Counted from the stretch's first letter, positions 16,532 to 25,892 are shown. The stretch is 36,414 bases of DNA from an uncultured Clostridia bacterium (GCA_947631185.1 CANRKJ010000025.1:1-36414); one strand, 5' to 3'. The notes: generated by a model not told the origin, from the letters alone. A program made the numbers and translations.

Positions 16532-17152
16532 ATGGATGACCTTAAAAAGTTTTTTACATATGGGATTATGTTAGTGGGCTTTTTAATTATATCTATGCTA
16601 CTAGAACATGGTCTTATAATGGACATGTATTCAACTATAGAAGGTAGTATAAAGGGTAATGACAATATAAAAGTAGAAGTATTAGAGTCAAAAGCTACAA
16701 ATGTTAATGGACGTATGGATGTTAAAATAACTAATGATTCAAATAAAAAGATAGATTCTGCTTTTGCAAAGATAGATTTATTAGATGAATATGGTCAAGT
16801 TGCAATTACAAAATATACAACAATTGAAAATCTTGAGCCAGGAGATTATAAAGATTATAAAATAAGCTTTAGAGGAAATAAAATAAAAGGATACAATGTA
16901 GAATTAGTTAAAGAAATTCCTGATAAAACAAATATAATAAATATTTTAGGTTGGGAATTTGATAAGACTAATTTATTTGGGCTTGGAATTGATTTAACTA
17001 ATGTAAATGGTGTAGACATATCTGAATATTTTAAAATAGAAAATATAAAAGATTTTTTAGTTAATAAATGGAAGGTTGGTGTAGGTATAGTAAAATCTAT
17101 ACCAATATGGGCATATGCTATTGCTTCTCTTTGTATATTATGGTATATGTAA
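16532..17152 (+). CDS. Membrane protein with extracytoplasmic FxLYD-like domain
   Basis: 206 residues from ATG 16532; GGAGGT ends 4 bases upstream, so the TTG at 16520 (inside that region) is not the start. A transmembrane segment (about 8-26) is followed by a beta-rich domain of about 85 residues: VEVLESKATNVNGRMDVKI, AFAKIDLLDEYGQ, LEPGDYKDYKISF. This resembles FxLYD/DUF3426-like sandwiches. A second hydrophobic segment lies at the extreme C terminus (about 188-206), ending in WYM. Function unknown. It is between addA and transketolase, with its own promoter. Confidence 0.7.
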   Translation: MDDLKKFFTYGIMLVGFLIISMLLEHGLIMDMYSTIEGSIKGNDNIKVEVLESKATNVNGRMDVKITNDSNKKIDSAFAKIDLLDEYGQVAITKYTTIENLEPGDYKDYKISFRGNKIKGYNVELVKEIPDKTNIINILGWEFDKTNLFGLGIDLTNVNGVDISEYFKIENIKDFLVNKWKVGVGIVKSIPIWAYAIASLCILWYM

Positions 17153-17160
17153 ATAATTTA

Positions 17161-17194
17161 AGGTGGGTTTAATATCCACCTATTAGTTTTTTTT
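17161..17194 (+). terminator. Weak terminator or attenuator before transketolase
   Basis: AGGTGG / CCACCT (6 bp) with a GTTTAATAT loop, then TATTAG and eight T. No promoter fits between it and the transketolase start, so some readthrough or an internal promoter is expected. Confidence 0.6.
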
Positions 17195-17211
17195 ACTGAA
17201 GGAGATTAGGT

Positions 17212-18036
17212 ATGGAAGAAAAAGAATATAATGAATTAAAGAAAATTTCAAAATCAGTTAGAAAGAATATTATTGATATCATATATAAAGCTTCATCAGG
17301 ACATCCTGGAGGTGCTTTATCTATTGCAGATATTTTAGTAGTTCTTTATTTTAAAGAAATGAATGTAGATTCAAATAATCCCAAATTAGAAAATAGAGAT
17401 AGATTGGTTCTGTCAAAAGGCCATGCATCGGCAGGATTATATGCGGTGCTTAGTGAGAAAGGATTTTTTAAAAAGGAAGAGCTAAGTAAATTTAGAAAAA
17501 TAGATGGTATGTTACAAGGGCATCCAGATATGAAAAAAATTCCAGGAGTAGATATGACGACAGGTTCTTTAGGACAAGGTTTATCAGCTTCAGTAGGAAT
17601 GGCTTTAGCTGGAAAATTAGATAATAAAGAATATAGAGTATATTGTATTACTGGAGATGGTGAACTAGGAGAAGGCCAAATATGGGAAGCTGCTATGTCT
17701 GCAAGTCATTATAAATTAGATAATTTATGTTTAATTGTTGACAATAATAATCTTCAAATAGATGGAGAAATATCTAAAGTTATGAATTCATATCCAATTA
17801 CAGAAAAATTTAAAAGTTTTGGATTTAATGTATTAGAAATTGATGGACATAATTATGAAGAAATAATTAATGCATTGGAAATGGCTAAAAAAGTAAAAAA
17901 TAAACCTACTGCTATAATAGCAAAAACTGTAAAGGGAAAAGGTGTTTCTTTTATGGAGAATAATGCTGATTGGCATGGAAAAGCACCTAATGAAGAACAA
18001 TATTCATTAGCTATGAAGGAATTTAAAAGTGAGTAA
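17212..18036 (+). CDS. Transketolase, N-terminal subunit
   Basis: 274 residues, corresponding to the thiamine-diphosphate-binding half of transketolase. Visible: SSGHPGGALSIADILVVLYF, LSKGHASAGLYAVL, the MTTGSLGQGLS motif, and the TPP/Mg motif GDGELGEGQIWEAAM...LIVDNNNLQIDG. Transketolase transfers two-carbon units in the non-oxidative pentose phosphate pathway. The protein stops where the pyrimidine-binding half begins, as in the split form common in Clostridia and archaea. AAGGAGA lies upstream; the second half follows after 15 bases. Confidence 0.95.
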   Translation: MEEKEYNELKKISKSVRKNIIDIIYKASSGHPGGALSIADILVVLYFKEMNVDSNNPKLENRDRLVLSKGHASAGLYAVLSEKGFFKKEELSKFRKIDGMLQGHPDMKKIPGVDMTTGSLGQGLSASVGMALAGKLDNKEYRVYCITGDGELGEGQIWEAAMSASHYKLDNLCLIVDNNNLQIDGEISKVMNSYPITEKFKSFGFNVLEIDGHNYEEIINALEMAKKVKNKPTAIIAKTVKGKGVSFMENNADWHGKAPNEEQYSLAMKEFKSE

Positions 18037-18051
18037 GAAAGGATTTAAAAA

Positions 18052-18981
18052 ATGAATTTTAATGAAAAAGTAGCTACTAGACAAAGCTTTGGAGAAGCTT
18101 TAGAAAAACTAGGAAAAGAGAAAAAAAATGTGGTTGTATTAGATTCAGATTTATCTAGTGCAACAAAAACAAATATATTTGCTAAAAGTTTTCCAGATAG
18201 ATTTTTTGACATGGGAATTGCTGAACAAAATATGATTGGGGTTTCTGCAGGATTGGCTACATGTAATAAAATCCCTTTTGCAAGTACTTTTGCAGTTTTT
18301 GCAACAGGAAGAGTTTATGATCAAATCAGAAATAGTATCTGTTATCCAAATTTAAATGTAAAGATTTGTGGAACTCATGCTGGTGTTACTGTAGGTGAAG
18401 ATGGTGCTACTCATCAAATGCTAGAAGATATAAATTTAATGAGAGCTCTTCCAAATATGAAAATATTATGTCCGTCAGATGATATACAAACTAAATGGGC
18501 AATAAAAGTGGCTAGTGAGATTGATGGACCTTTTTATATTAGATTATGTAGATTGGCAACACCAAAAATATATGATGAAAATAAAACTTTTTCATTTGGA
18601 AAAGGTGTACAATTTGGAGATGGAACTGTTGCTACAGTATTTGCAACTGGAGTTACGGTTTCAGAGGCTTTGATTGCTAAAGAAAAACTAAAATCAGAGG
18701 GAATAAATATAAGAGTAATTGATATTCATACTATTAAGCCAATAGACAAAGAATTGATAATAAAATGTGCAAAAGAAACAAACAAACTTATATCAATAGA
18801 AGATCATAATATAATTGGTGGCTTAGGTTCTGCAATAAGTGACGTATTATCAGAAGAATATCCAAAAAAATTAGTAAAATTGGGAGTAAAGGATACTTTT
18901 GGAAAATCAGGAAAAGCTACAGAATTATTGGAATATTTTGGTATAACTAGTAAAGCTATTATAGAAGAAGTAAAAAAATAA
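18052..18981 (+). CDS. Transketolase, C-terminal subunit
   Basis: 309 residues, carrying the pyrimidine-binding and C-terminal domains: VVLDSDLSSATKTN, FDMGIAEQNMIGVSAGLA with the catalytic Glu, HAGVTVGEDGATHQMLED, and the C-terminal VIDIHTIKPIDKE segment. It completes the enzyme with the preceding gene. GAAAGGA serves as ribosome-binding site. No clear terminator follows; a 165-bp AT-rich gap with the ftsE promoter comes next. Confidence 0.95.
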   Translation: MNFNEKVATRQSFGEALEKLGKEKKNVVVLDSDLSSATKTNIFAKSFPDRFFDMGIAEQNMIGVSAGLATCNKIPFASTFAVFATGRVYDQIRNSICYPNLNVKICGTHAGVTVGEDGATHQMLEDINLMRALPNMKILCPSDDIQTKWAIKVASEIDGPFYIRLCRLATPKIYDENKTFSFGKGVQFGDGTVATVFATGVTVSEALIAKEKLKSEGINIRVIDIHTIKPIDKELIIKCAKETNKLISIEDHNIIGGLGSAISDVLSEEYPKKLVKLGVKDTFGKSGKATELLEYFGITSKAIIEEVKK

Positions 18982-19056
18982 TTGAATATATTTTTTCTTA
19001 TAAAAATTACCTATAAAATATTGAATTAATTGTTATATTTAAAACGAATTTTTGTA

Positions 19057-19085
19057 TTGATTTTTTTTTTCATTATTGATAATAT
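19057..19085 (+). promoter_or_regulatory. Promoter of the ftsEX cluster
   Basis: TTGATT (19057-19062), 17-bp spacer, TAATAT (19080-19085), about 60 bases before ftsE. Confidence 0.6.
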
Positions 19086-19146
19086 AAATATGAGTATATT
19101 ATATACATTTTAAAAAAATCTCTTTTTGAAATGAAAGGAATTTAAA

Positions 19147-19834
19147 ATGATTGAATTTAAGAATGTTAGCAAAACATATAAAACAGGAACAGAAGCTGTT
19201 CATAATGCAAGTTTTACAATAGAGAAAGGTGAATTTGCTTTTCTTGTAGGGACATCAGGTTCTGGAAAATCAACTTTAATAAAATTAATTTTAAAAGAAG
19301 AAGAGGCTTCTAGTGGTAATATTATAATAAACGGAAAAGATATAACTTTTTTAAAGCCAAAAAGAGTTCCATATCTTAGAAGAAGTATGGGAGTGGTTTT
19401 CCAAGATTTTAGATTGCTTCCAGATAAAACAGTTTATGAAAATGTTGCATTTGCAATGTACATAGTCAATGCTACTCCAAAGCACATTAGAAGACAAGTT
19501 CCAATGGTATTATCTTTAGTTGGATTAAGTAATAAAGCAAAAATGTATCCAAGTGAATTATCTGGAGGAGAACAACAGAGAGTTGCTTTAGCAAGAGCTT
19601 TAGTTAATAATCCTTCGATGATTATAGCAGATGAGCCTACTCGGAAATCTTGATCCAGAAACAGCTTGGGAAATAATGCATTTATTAAATGATATTAATG
19701 CCAGAGGAACTACAGTGGTTATGGCTACACACGCAAAAGACATAGTAGACAAAATGAAAAAAAGAGTTATAAACATAGAAAAAGGCGTAATAATTAGAGA
19801 TGATAAAAAAGGTGGGTATAGCAGTGAGGTATAA
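19147..19834 (+). CDS. ftsE: FtsE cell-division ABC transporter ATPase, frameshifted by one base
   Basis: The first frame (19147-19653) carries IEFKNVSKTYKTG, Walker A GTSGSGKST, the Q-loop VVFQDFRLLPDKTVYEN and the signature LSGGEQQRVALARAL, then IIADEPT, and fails after RKS. The second frame carries GNLDPETAWEIMHLL and VVMATHAKDIVD to the stop at 19834. Removing one C at 19642 gives ADEPTGNLDPETAWE, an intact FtsE of about 228 residues. So this is one gene with a +1 shift at the Walker B/D-loop. The cause could be a sequencing error, a real disabling mutation or programmed frameshifting. FtsE powers FtsX to activate cell-wall hydrolases at the septum. Confidence 0.9.
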
Positions 19835-20726
19835 TATTTTAACTTATTTAATAAGTGAAGGTTTTAAAAATGTAATGAAAAACAAAAAATCTAGTATGAC
19901 TTCATTAATAACAATGATATGTGCGATGTTTTTATTTGGAGCATTTTTTGCAATGGGGCAAAATATTGATGAGATTTTAAGACAAGTTCAAGAAGAACAA
20001 GGAATGCAAGTTTTTATAAAAGATGAAGCGACTGATGAAGATATAAAAAATCTTAAAAATCAGATAAGTGCATTAGATGGAATAAATACAATTGTTTTCA
20101 AATCAAAACAGGAAGCTTTAGATAGCATGAAAGAATCATATAAAGATAACCCAGAAGTATTTGAGGGTTATGAAGGAGAAAATAATATTTTTCCATCTTC
20201 TTACATAGTAACATTAACTGACTTAAGTAAATCTCAGAGTATACAAGATCAGATTTCAAAAATGGATTTTGTTAGTGAAATAACAAGTAGTAATGTTACA
20301 ATAGATACATTAATGAGAATTGCAAGAGGAATTAATTATGCTATTTTAGTAATATTTGTTTTATTATTACTTATAGCTGTTACTATTATTACAAATACAA
20401 TAAAATTAACTGTTCATGCTAGAAGAAAAGAGATTTCAATTATGAAATATGTTGGTGCAACAAATGGCTTCATAAGGTGGCCTTTTATGGTTGAAGGAAT
20501 GATAATAGGAATTGTTTCAGCAAGTATAACTATAGTAATTTTATCTCTAATTTATAATTATTTACTTGGAAAAATACAAGGTTCTGAAGCTTTTAGTAGA
20601 CTTGGTGTGTCATTACTTCAATTTTCAGACATGGCTCAGACTATAACAATAGTTTTCCTAATTTTAGGAATGGGAATAGGTATAATTGGTAGTAGAATAT
20701 CAATGAAAAAATATTTGGAGGTATAG
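19824..20726 (+). CDS. ftsX: FtsX cell-division ABC transporter permease
   Basis: About 300 residues from GTG 19824, which has AAAGGTGGG 8 bases upstream and gives the usual start (RYNILTYLISEGFKNVMKNKKS). Longer in-frame start ATG 19800 lies ahead of that site. Four transmembrane segments: one near the N terminus (about 29-48), then an extracellular loop of about 120 residues carrying the partner-binding domain, and three segments toward the end. VTIITNTIKLTVHARRKEISIMKYVGATNGFIRWPF is the conserved family core, here split across two motifs: ARRKEI and KYVGA. It overlaps the ftsE stop by 11 bases, so the two are coupled. Confidence 0.95.
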   Translation: MRYNILTYLISEGFKNVMKNKKSSMTSLITMICAMFLFGAFFAMGQNIDEILRQVQEEQGMQVFIKDEATDEDIKNLKNQISALDGINTIVFKSKQEALDSMKESYKDNPEVFEGYEGENNIFPSSYIVTLTDLSKSQSIQDQISKMDFVSEITSSNVTIDTLMRIARGINYAILVIFVLLLLIAVTIITNTIKLTVHARRKEISIMKYVGATNGFIRWPFMVEGMIIGIVSASITIVILSLIYNYLLGKIQGSEAFSRLGVSLLQFSDMAQTITIVFLILGMGIGIIGSRISMKKYLEV

Positions 20727-20736
20727 AACTATTAAT

Positions 20737-22038
20737 ATGAAAAAATTTATTAAAATTAATTATATAGTTTTAATAATTTTCATAGCATGTGTTATCAATT
20801 CTAATTTTAGTATAGCTAGTAGTTTAAATACACAAAATGTAACAACAGTAGAATTAAATAATTCTAATCAAACTGAAACAGAAGATAAAAAGGATTTGGA
20901 TAAATTACAAGAAGAAAAATCTTCTCTTGAATCAAATATTGAAGAATCAAACAATCAAATACAAATTGTAAAAGCAGAACTATCTGATTTATTAATAAAA
21001 GTTGAAGAAATAACTCTAGAAATTTCTAATAAAAACGAAGAAATAGATAAATTAACAATAGAAAATAAAGAATTGAATGGTTATATAAAAAATGTAGAAA
21101 ATGATTTAAAAAAAATAAAAAGTGATTATGAAAATAAAAAGGAAATTTTAGATAAAAGATTGATAGCCAGTTATGAAAGAGGACAAACTTCTTATTTAGA
21201 TGTTTTGTTAAATTCAGATGGTATAATAAGTTTCTTTTCGAATTATTATTTACTTTCTGAAATTATTTCTGCAGATAATAAATTAATTGAAGATTGTTCA
21301 AAAGCAAAAGTTTATATGGAAGAACTTGATTCGTCTTTAATTGAAAAGAGTGCAAAGTTAGAACAAAACAAAGCAACAATACAGAAAAATAAAATTTCGT
21401 TGGAAAATATGGAAGCATTAAAAAGTAAAAGAATTTCTCAGCTTTCGGAATCAGAAGCAGAACTTTATAAAAAAATTGATGAATATCAAAGTGAAATAGA
21501 GAATGTGGAGAAAGAAATTAGACTTTTAACTTTAGCAAATGTAGGGTCTGAATATATAGGTGGAACAATGGCATGGCCTGTTCCTGGATATACAAGAATA
21601 ACATCTCAATTTGGAATGAGAACACATCCTATTACAGGAATTTATAAATTACACACAGGAACAGACATAGGAGCTCCAATGGGGGCTACATTTATTGCTG
21701 CAAATGATGGAATTGTTATAAAAGCGGAATATAATAATGCATATGGAAATATGGTAATAATTGATCATGGTGGAGGTGTTACTACACTGTATGGACATGG
21801 ATCTGAAATACTAGTAAATGTTGGTGATCAAGTTTTACAAGGTACTCCTGTACTTAAGGTAGGATCAACAGGTTATTCAACAGGTCCACATGCTCATTTT
21901 GAAGTTAGAGTTAATGGAGAATATAAAAATCCACTAGATTATATAACATCTTATAATAGTGTAGGTGTAAATACAAATGAAAATAATAATGATGCTAATA
22001 CAAAAAATAATGTGGAAGAAGTAGTTATAAATAATTAA
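20737..22038 (+). CDS. M23 metallopeptidase with coiled coil (EnvC-like), first copy
   Basis: 433 residues. Signal peptide to about residue 28 (IVLIIFIACVINSNFSIA). A long coiled coil spans about 44-265, as in EnvC and CwlO-type FtsX partners. The C-terminal M23 domain is complete: HTGTDIG with zinc His and Asp, a YGNMVIIDHG strand, LYGHGSE, and HAHFE with the His-x-His pair. An acidic Asn-rich tail ends the protein. It is likely a peptidoglycan DD- or DL-endopeptidase gated by FtsEX. GGAGG lies 15 bases before ATG 20737, a long spacing; no better in-frame start is visible. Next gene begins 20 bases later. Confidence 0.92.
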   Translation: MKKFIKINYIVLIIFIACVINSNFSIASSLNTQNVTTVELNNSNQTETEDKKDLDKLQEEKSSLESNIEESNNQIQIVKAELSDLLIKVEEITLEISNKNEEIDKLTIENKELNGYIKNVENDLKKIKSDYENKKEILDKRLIASYERGQTSYLDVLLNSDGIISFFSNYYLLSEIISADNKLIEDCSKAKVYMEELDSSLIEKSAKLEQNKATIQKNKISLENMEALKSKRISQLSESEAELYKKIDEYQSEIENVEKEIRLLTLANVGSEYIGGTMAWPVPGYTRITSQFGMRTHPITGIYKLHTGTDIGAPMGATFIAANDGIVIKAEYNNAYGNMVIIDHGGGVTTLYGHGSEILVNVGDQVLQGTPVLKVGSTGYSTGPHAHFEVRVNGEYKNPLDYITSYNSVGVNTNENNNDANTKNNVEEVVINN

Positions 22039-22058
22039 CGGAGGAAAAGAGATTAAAT

Positions 22059-23384
22059 ATGAATAATATTTTTAGAAGAGTATCATATTCTATAATAGTA
22101 GTTATTGTTATATGTTCTTTTTCAATTTCAACATTTGCTACTTCAAAGCAAGATTTACAAAATAAACAAACAGATTTACAAAGTAAAATAAATGAAACTA
22201 GTTCTGAAATAAATGGTGTTCAATCTGAAATAACAGATGCAATGAAGGAATTAAATAGTTTAACTTCAAAAATCACAGATAGTGAAAATAAAATTACAGA
22301 ATTAGGAAATCAAATTACTAATTTAACCACCGAGATTGGGAATAAGTCAAAGATTATTGAAGAACAAGAAGTAAAATATCAAGAACAAAAAAGATTACTT
22401 GATAAAAGATTAGTAGCAGTGTATCAATCAGGAAACACCACTTTTTTAGACGTTTTATTAAGTGCTTCTAGTTTAACCGATTTTATTTCAAAATATTATT
22501 TTGTAGAAAGAATTGCTGAATATGATAATGAATTATTAACTAAAATACAGAGTTTAAAAAATGATATAGAAATTGAAAAAAAGGAATTGGAGACTAATAA
22601 AGTTGCAGTTGAAACAGCAAAAGAAGAAGAAGTGGGAGAACAAGCATCTTTAGAAAATTTGAAAAGCCAGAAAGAAGTATTAGTTTCTAATTTAAGTGAT
22701 GAAGAAAAAAATTTACAAGAACAATTAGATGAATATGAAGAAGACAAAAAAATGGTAGATGAAGAAATTGCTAAAGCAATTGCAATTGAGGAAGCCAATA
22801 GAAAAGCCAAAGAAGAGGAAGAAAGAAAAGCTAAAGAGCAGTCAAATAATTCATCACCAGAAAATAAAACTAATAATGAAGAAAATGATGTTTCTAATTC
22901 TAATACTGAAAGTACTCCAAATGATAATAATTCAAAAACTGAAAATACAGTTAGTTCTTCTGGATTTATTTGTCCACTAGCAGGTAGAAATAAAGGAGAT
23001 ATAACTACTGGATATTATGGATATTCTGGTCATACAGGAGTAGATTTTGCCAGAAATTCAAAAGGAGCTGTTAATGGACTTCCAGTTTTAGCAGCAAAAA
23101 GTGGAACAGTAATTACATCAAAAGCTTTAAAGAAAAGTAATGGTGAATATAGAAGTTATGGTGAATATATAGTAATAAATCATGGTGATGGTACTTTATC
23201 ATTATATGCACATATGCAAGCTGGTTCAAGATTAGTTTCTGAAGGTACAAAAGTTTCTCAAGGTCAGCAAATAGGTAGTGTGGGATCAACAGGAAATTCC
23301 ACAGGACCACATTTGCATTTTGAAATTAAGATAGTTTCAGGAAAAAGTATTAAAACAGTAAATCCAGTAAGTTATTTACCTTAA
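22059..23384 (+). CDS. M23 metallopeptidase with coiled coil (EnvC-like), second copy
   Basis: 441 residues with the same layout as its neighbour: signal peptide (about 1-28, ending TFA), coiled coil to about 265, then a Ser/Asn-rich linker (NNSSPENKTNNEENDVS) of about 50 residues that the first copy lacks. The M23 domain is intact: HTGVDFA, a YIVINHGDGTLSLYAHMQ block and HLHFEIK. RLVAVYQSGNTTFLDVLLSAS in the coiled-coil region parallels RLIASYERGQTSYLDVLLNS in the first copy, so this is a tandem gene duplication. Likely a septal cell-wall hydrolase. GGAGG precedes the start with an AAGAG closer in. Confidence 0.92.
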   Translation: MNNIFRRVSYSIIVVIVICSFSISTFATSKQDLQNKQTDLQSKINETSSEINGVQSEITDAMKELNSLTSKITDSENKITELGNQITNLTTEIGNKSKIIEEQEVKYQEQKRLLDKRLVAVYQSGNTTFLDVLLSASSLTDFISKYYFVERIAEYDNELLTKIQSLKNDIEIEKKELETNKVAVETAKEEEVGEQASLENLKSQKEVLVSNLSDEEKNLQEQLDEYEEDKKMVDEEIAKAIAIEEANRKAKEEEERKAKEQSNNSSPENKTNNEENDVSNSNTESTPNDNNSKTENTVSSSGFICPLAGRNKGDITTGYYGYSGHTGVDFARNSKGAVNGLPVLAAKSGTVITSKALKKSNGEYRSYGEYIVINHGDGTLSLYAHMQAGSRLVSEGTKVSQGQQIGSVGSTGNSTGPHLHFEIKIVSGKSIKTVNPVSYLP

Positions 23385-23416
23385 TACATATATAGTGAAA
23401 GGATGATAAAAAATAA

Positions 23417-24676
23417 ATGATTAATAATGACGATCAATATGATACTGAAGATTTAATACAAAAGCTTAGAACAAAATATATTTTAAGATGTATAGTTTTT
23501 ATATGTATAACAGCAGTGGTTTCATCTGCAATTACTTTTTATTATATAAAAACAGGAATAGATAAAAGAATATCAAATATAAAAGATGTAGATGTTAGTA
23601 AAATTACTACATCAGAGGAAAGTTCTCAAAATATAGCTAATACTTTACAGAATTTTAGAAATGTAATAGATAAATATTACATAGGAGAAGTAGATGAGGA
23701 GAAGCTTTTAGATGGTTCTATAAAAGGATATATAGAGGGATTAGATGATGAATATTCTGAATATATGACAAAAGAAGAATGGGAAGAGTTTCAGGCAGAT
23801 GCATTAGGTAATTATGTCGGTATTGGAATATATATGAGTGTTGATAAAAACGATAATATAGTTGTAATTGAACCTATTAAAGGAACTCCTGCAGAAGAAG
23901 CAGGAATTCAATCTGGTGATATAATTGTTCAAATAGATGATGAAAATACTTCTGAAATGAATTCTAATGATGCATCTAATAAAATTAAAGGTAAAGAAGG
24001 TACTAAAGTTAAGTTAAAATTGCTAAGAAAAAATGAATATGTTGATGTAGAGGTTGAAAGAAAAGCTATAAAAATATATCATGTTGAAAGTAAAATGTTA
24101 CAAGATAATATAGGATATATTTCTTTACTTACATTTGATGAAGGATGTAGTGATGAGCTAAAAAAAGCTTATGAAGACTTAAAAAATCAAGGGGCTAATA
24201 AAATTATTTTAGATTTAAGAAATAATACAGGTGGATTAGTGGATGAAGCATTAGATATAGCTGATTATATGATTGCTAAAGATAAAAATATTTTAATAAC
24301 AGTAGATGCAGATGGAAATAAAGAATATAATAAATCTGAACATAATCCTACTATGGATTGTCCTATAGTAGTTTTAGTAAATGAATATTCTGCTAGTGCA
24401 TCTGAAATATTAACAGGAGCTTTAAAAGATAATGGAGAAGCAAAGATTGTTGGAACTATTACTTATGGAAAAGGCGTTATTCAAAATGTTTTTCAATTAA
24501 AAGATGGAAGTGCTTTAAAACTTACAATTGCCGAATATTATACCCCAAATGAGTCTAAGATAAATAAAGTTGGAATAGAACCTGATGAAACTGTTGAATC
24601 AATAGAACAAAAAGATGGAGAAGAAGAAATAGATGAGCAATTAAATAAAGCAATAGAAGTTATTAAAGAAATGTAA
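23417..24676 (+). CDS. S41 family C-terminal processing peptidase (CtpA-like)
   Basis: 419 residues. One transmembrane segment (about 25-45) anchors it outside the membrane. A PDZ domain follows (about 130-215): NYVGIGIYMSVDK, GTPAEEAGIQSGDIIVQIDD. The protease domain has the Ser/Lys dyad, with Ser in YSASASEILTGALKD and Lys in TYGKGVIQ, plus the LDLRNNTGGLVDEALDIA strand. CtpA-type proteases process envelope proteins, sometimes cell-wall hydrolases, which fits its place after ftsEX and the two M23 genes, an order seen in other Firmicutes. AAAGGATG precedes it. The end is followed by a new promoter. Confidence 0.93.
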   Translation: MINNDDQYDTEDLIQKLRTKYILRCIVFICITAVVSSAITFYYIKTGIDKRISNIKDVDVSKITTSEESSQNIANTLQNFRNVIDKYYIGEVDEEKLLDGSIKGYIEGLDDEYSEYMTKEEWEEFQADALGNYVGIGIYMSVDKNDNIVVIEPIKGTPAEEAGIQSGDIIVQIDDENTSEMNSNDASNKIKGKEGTKVKLKLLRKNEYVDVEVERKAIKIYHVESKMLQDNIGYISLLTFDEGCSDELKKAYEDLKNQGANKIILDLRNNTGGLVDEALDIADYMIAKDKNILITVDADGNKEYNKSEHNPTMDCPIVVLVNEYSASASEILTGALKDNGEAKIVGTITYGKGVIQNVFQLKDGSALKLTIAEYYTPNESKINKVGIEPDETVESIEQKDGEEEIDEQLNKAIEVIKEM

Positions 24677-24698
24677 TTTAAAATTTTAATATTAAGTA

Positions 24699-24727
24699 TT
24701 GTATTTATTTAATATATATGATATAAG
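24699..24727 (+). promoter_or_regulatory. Promoter of the 24760 gene
   Basis: TTGTAT (24699-24704), 17-bp spacer, TATAAG (24722-24727) with an extended -10 TGA directly before it. Confidence 0.55.
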
Positions 24728-24759
24728 TATTAAATAGAAATTTATTAAGGAGGAAAAAT

Positions 24760-25638
24760 ATGGAAGAAAATCAAAAACCAAAGTCTAACAAAACTATATT
24801 AATATTAATAATTTTATTAGTGGTAATTATAGTTGGTTTAATTGGGTATATTCTTTTAAATGGTAAAAAAGGAGAAGAGAGCAAATCTGCAAATGAAACA
24901 AATACATCAGCATCAAAAGATGTAGATGAAGAGAAAGATGAAGATAAGGATAAGAATAAAGAAAAAGATACAGATGAAGATGAAGAATCTGATTCTGAAT
25001 CAGACGAAGATGATGATAAAAATAGTTCTTCAAAATTTGGAAGTAAAAAAGATTCAAAGGATAATGACTCAAAAGCTAATGAATCAAAAGAAAATAAATC
25101 AAGTGCATCTTCAAGTTTAGGTGAAAAATATGTAGATTATGATAATCGTAGTTTTGAAATAAATGGTAAAGTTTATACACTTGGAAAAACTACTCTTCAA
25201 GAAATGATAGATGATGGAGTTCCTTTTGAAGAAAATGATCTTGCAAATGCTAATAATAATTTAAATAAAAATACTGAATCACAAGCATTTAGCATTGAAT
25301 TAGGAGAATATTATTCTGCTCAAGTTAGTGTAGGTAATTATTCTGGTGAAAACATGAAAATCGCTGATTGTACTTTGTCAGAAATATATTTACCTGTAAA
25401 GCAAGATCAAGATCAAGATATTTTAAGTTTTGCTTTCCCATTAACAATTACTGAAGATGAACTAGTTAAAAATGCTGGAGAAGCAACAGATAAATCAAAT
25501 TATGATGGTGGAGACGATTATAAAACAGTAACATATAAATATCAAAAAGATTCTGAAAAATATATAGGATCAAGTGGATATACATTCGAATTTTTAAATG
25601 GTGAATTGAGATATGTTACAATAAATTACAAACCTTAA
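24760..25638 (+). CDS. Membrane-anchored protein with acidic/Lys/Ser linker, unrecognised
   Basis: 292 residues. A transmembrane anchor (about 11-31) is followed by a low-complexity stretch to about residue 125 dense in Lys, Asp, Glu and Ser. A folded domain of about 165 residues follows (DYDNRSFEINGKVYTLGKTTLQEMIDDGVPFEE, in separate blocks: RSFEINGKVYTLGK; EMIDDGVPF). It contains beta-rich text such as SIELGEYYSAQVSVGNYSG and ends in LRYVTINYKP. I do not recognise the family. It is probably exported with the domain facing outward. GGAGG precedes the ATG. It is monocistronic, since the T-box leader of valS follows. Confidence 0.65.
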   Translation: MEENQKPKSNKTILILIILLVVIIVGLIGYILLNGKKGEESKSANETNTSASKDVDEEKDEDKDKNKEKDTDEDEESDSESDEDDDKNSSSKFGSKKDSKDNDSKANESKENKSSASSSLGEKYVDYDNRSFEINGKVYTLGKTTLQEMIDDGVPFEENDLANANNNLNKNTESQAFSIELGEYYSAQVSVGNYSGENMKIADCTLSEIYLPVKQDQDQDILSFAFPLTITEDELVKNAGEATDKSNYDGGDDYKTVTYKYQKDSEKYIGSSGYTFEFLNGELRYVTINYKP

Positions 25639-25650
25639 TTTTATAAATAA

Positions 25651-25892
25651 AGACACAGAAAAAGAGGAGTAAATTTATATAACCTTTATAGAGAAAAGAA
25701 GTGTATACGCTGAGAGCTTCTTAAGTGTTAATAAATTGAAGGTAGCTTTGGAGTTGATATATTGAAATTTGAGTAGATATATTCGGTGTAAGAATCGTTA
25801 AAATCTGTAATTGAGATATTATATTTTTATAATAAAAAAGGTGGTACCGCGGATATTTCGCCCTTAAGTGTTTATACTTAAGGGCTTTTTTA
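25651..25892 (+). promoter_or_regulatory. T-box riboswitch of valS (specifier GUA, valine)
   Basis: The T-box sequence AAAGGTGGTACCGCGG is at 25837-25852. The specifier codon GTA (25742-25744) sits just before CTTTGGAG, the expected context on the 3' side of Stem I, and AGAG in the Stem I distal loop region is at 25712. The terminator hairpin GCCCTTAAGT / ACTTAAGGGC (25860-25885) has a T run. Uncharged tRNA-Val should stabilise the antiterminator and let valS be transcribed. GUA matches the downstream valyl-tRNA synthetase. Confidence 0.92.

Noticed and set aside
17161-17194. Riboswitch before transketolase
   Set aside because: Only a 6-bp stem with a T run is present; a simple terminator or attenuator is enough.
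19147-19834. Two separate ABC-type proteins
   Set aside because: The second frame continues FtsE from the D-loop and has no start of its own; one base explains both.
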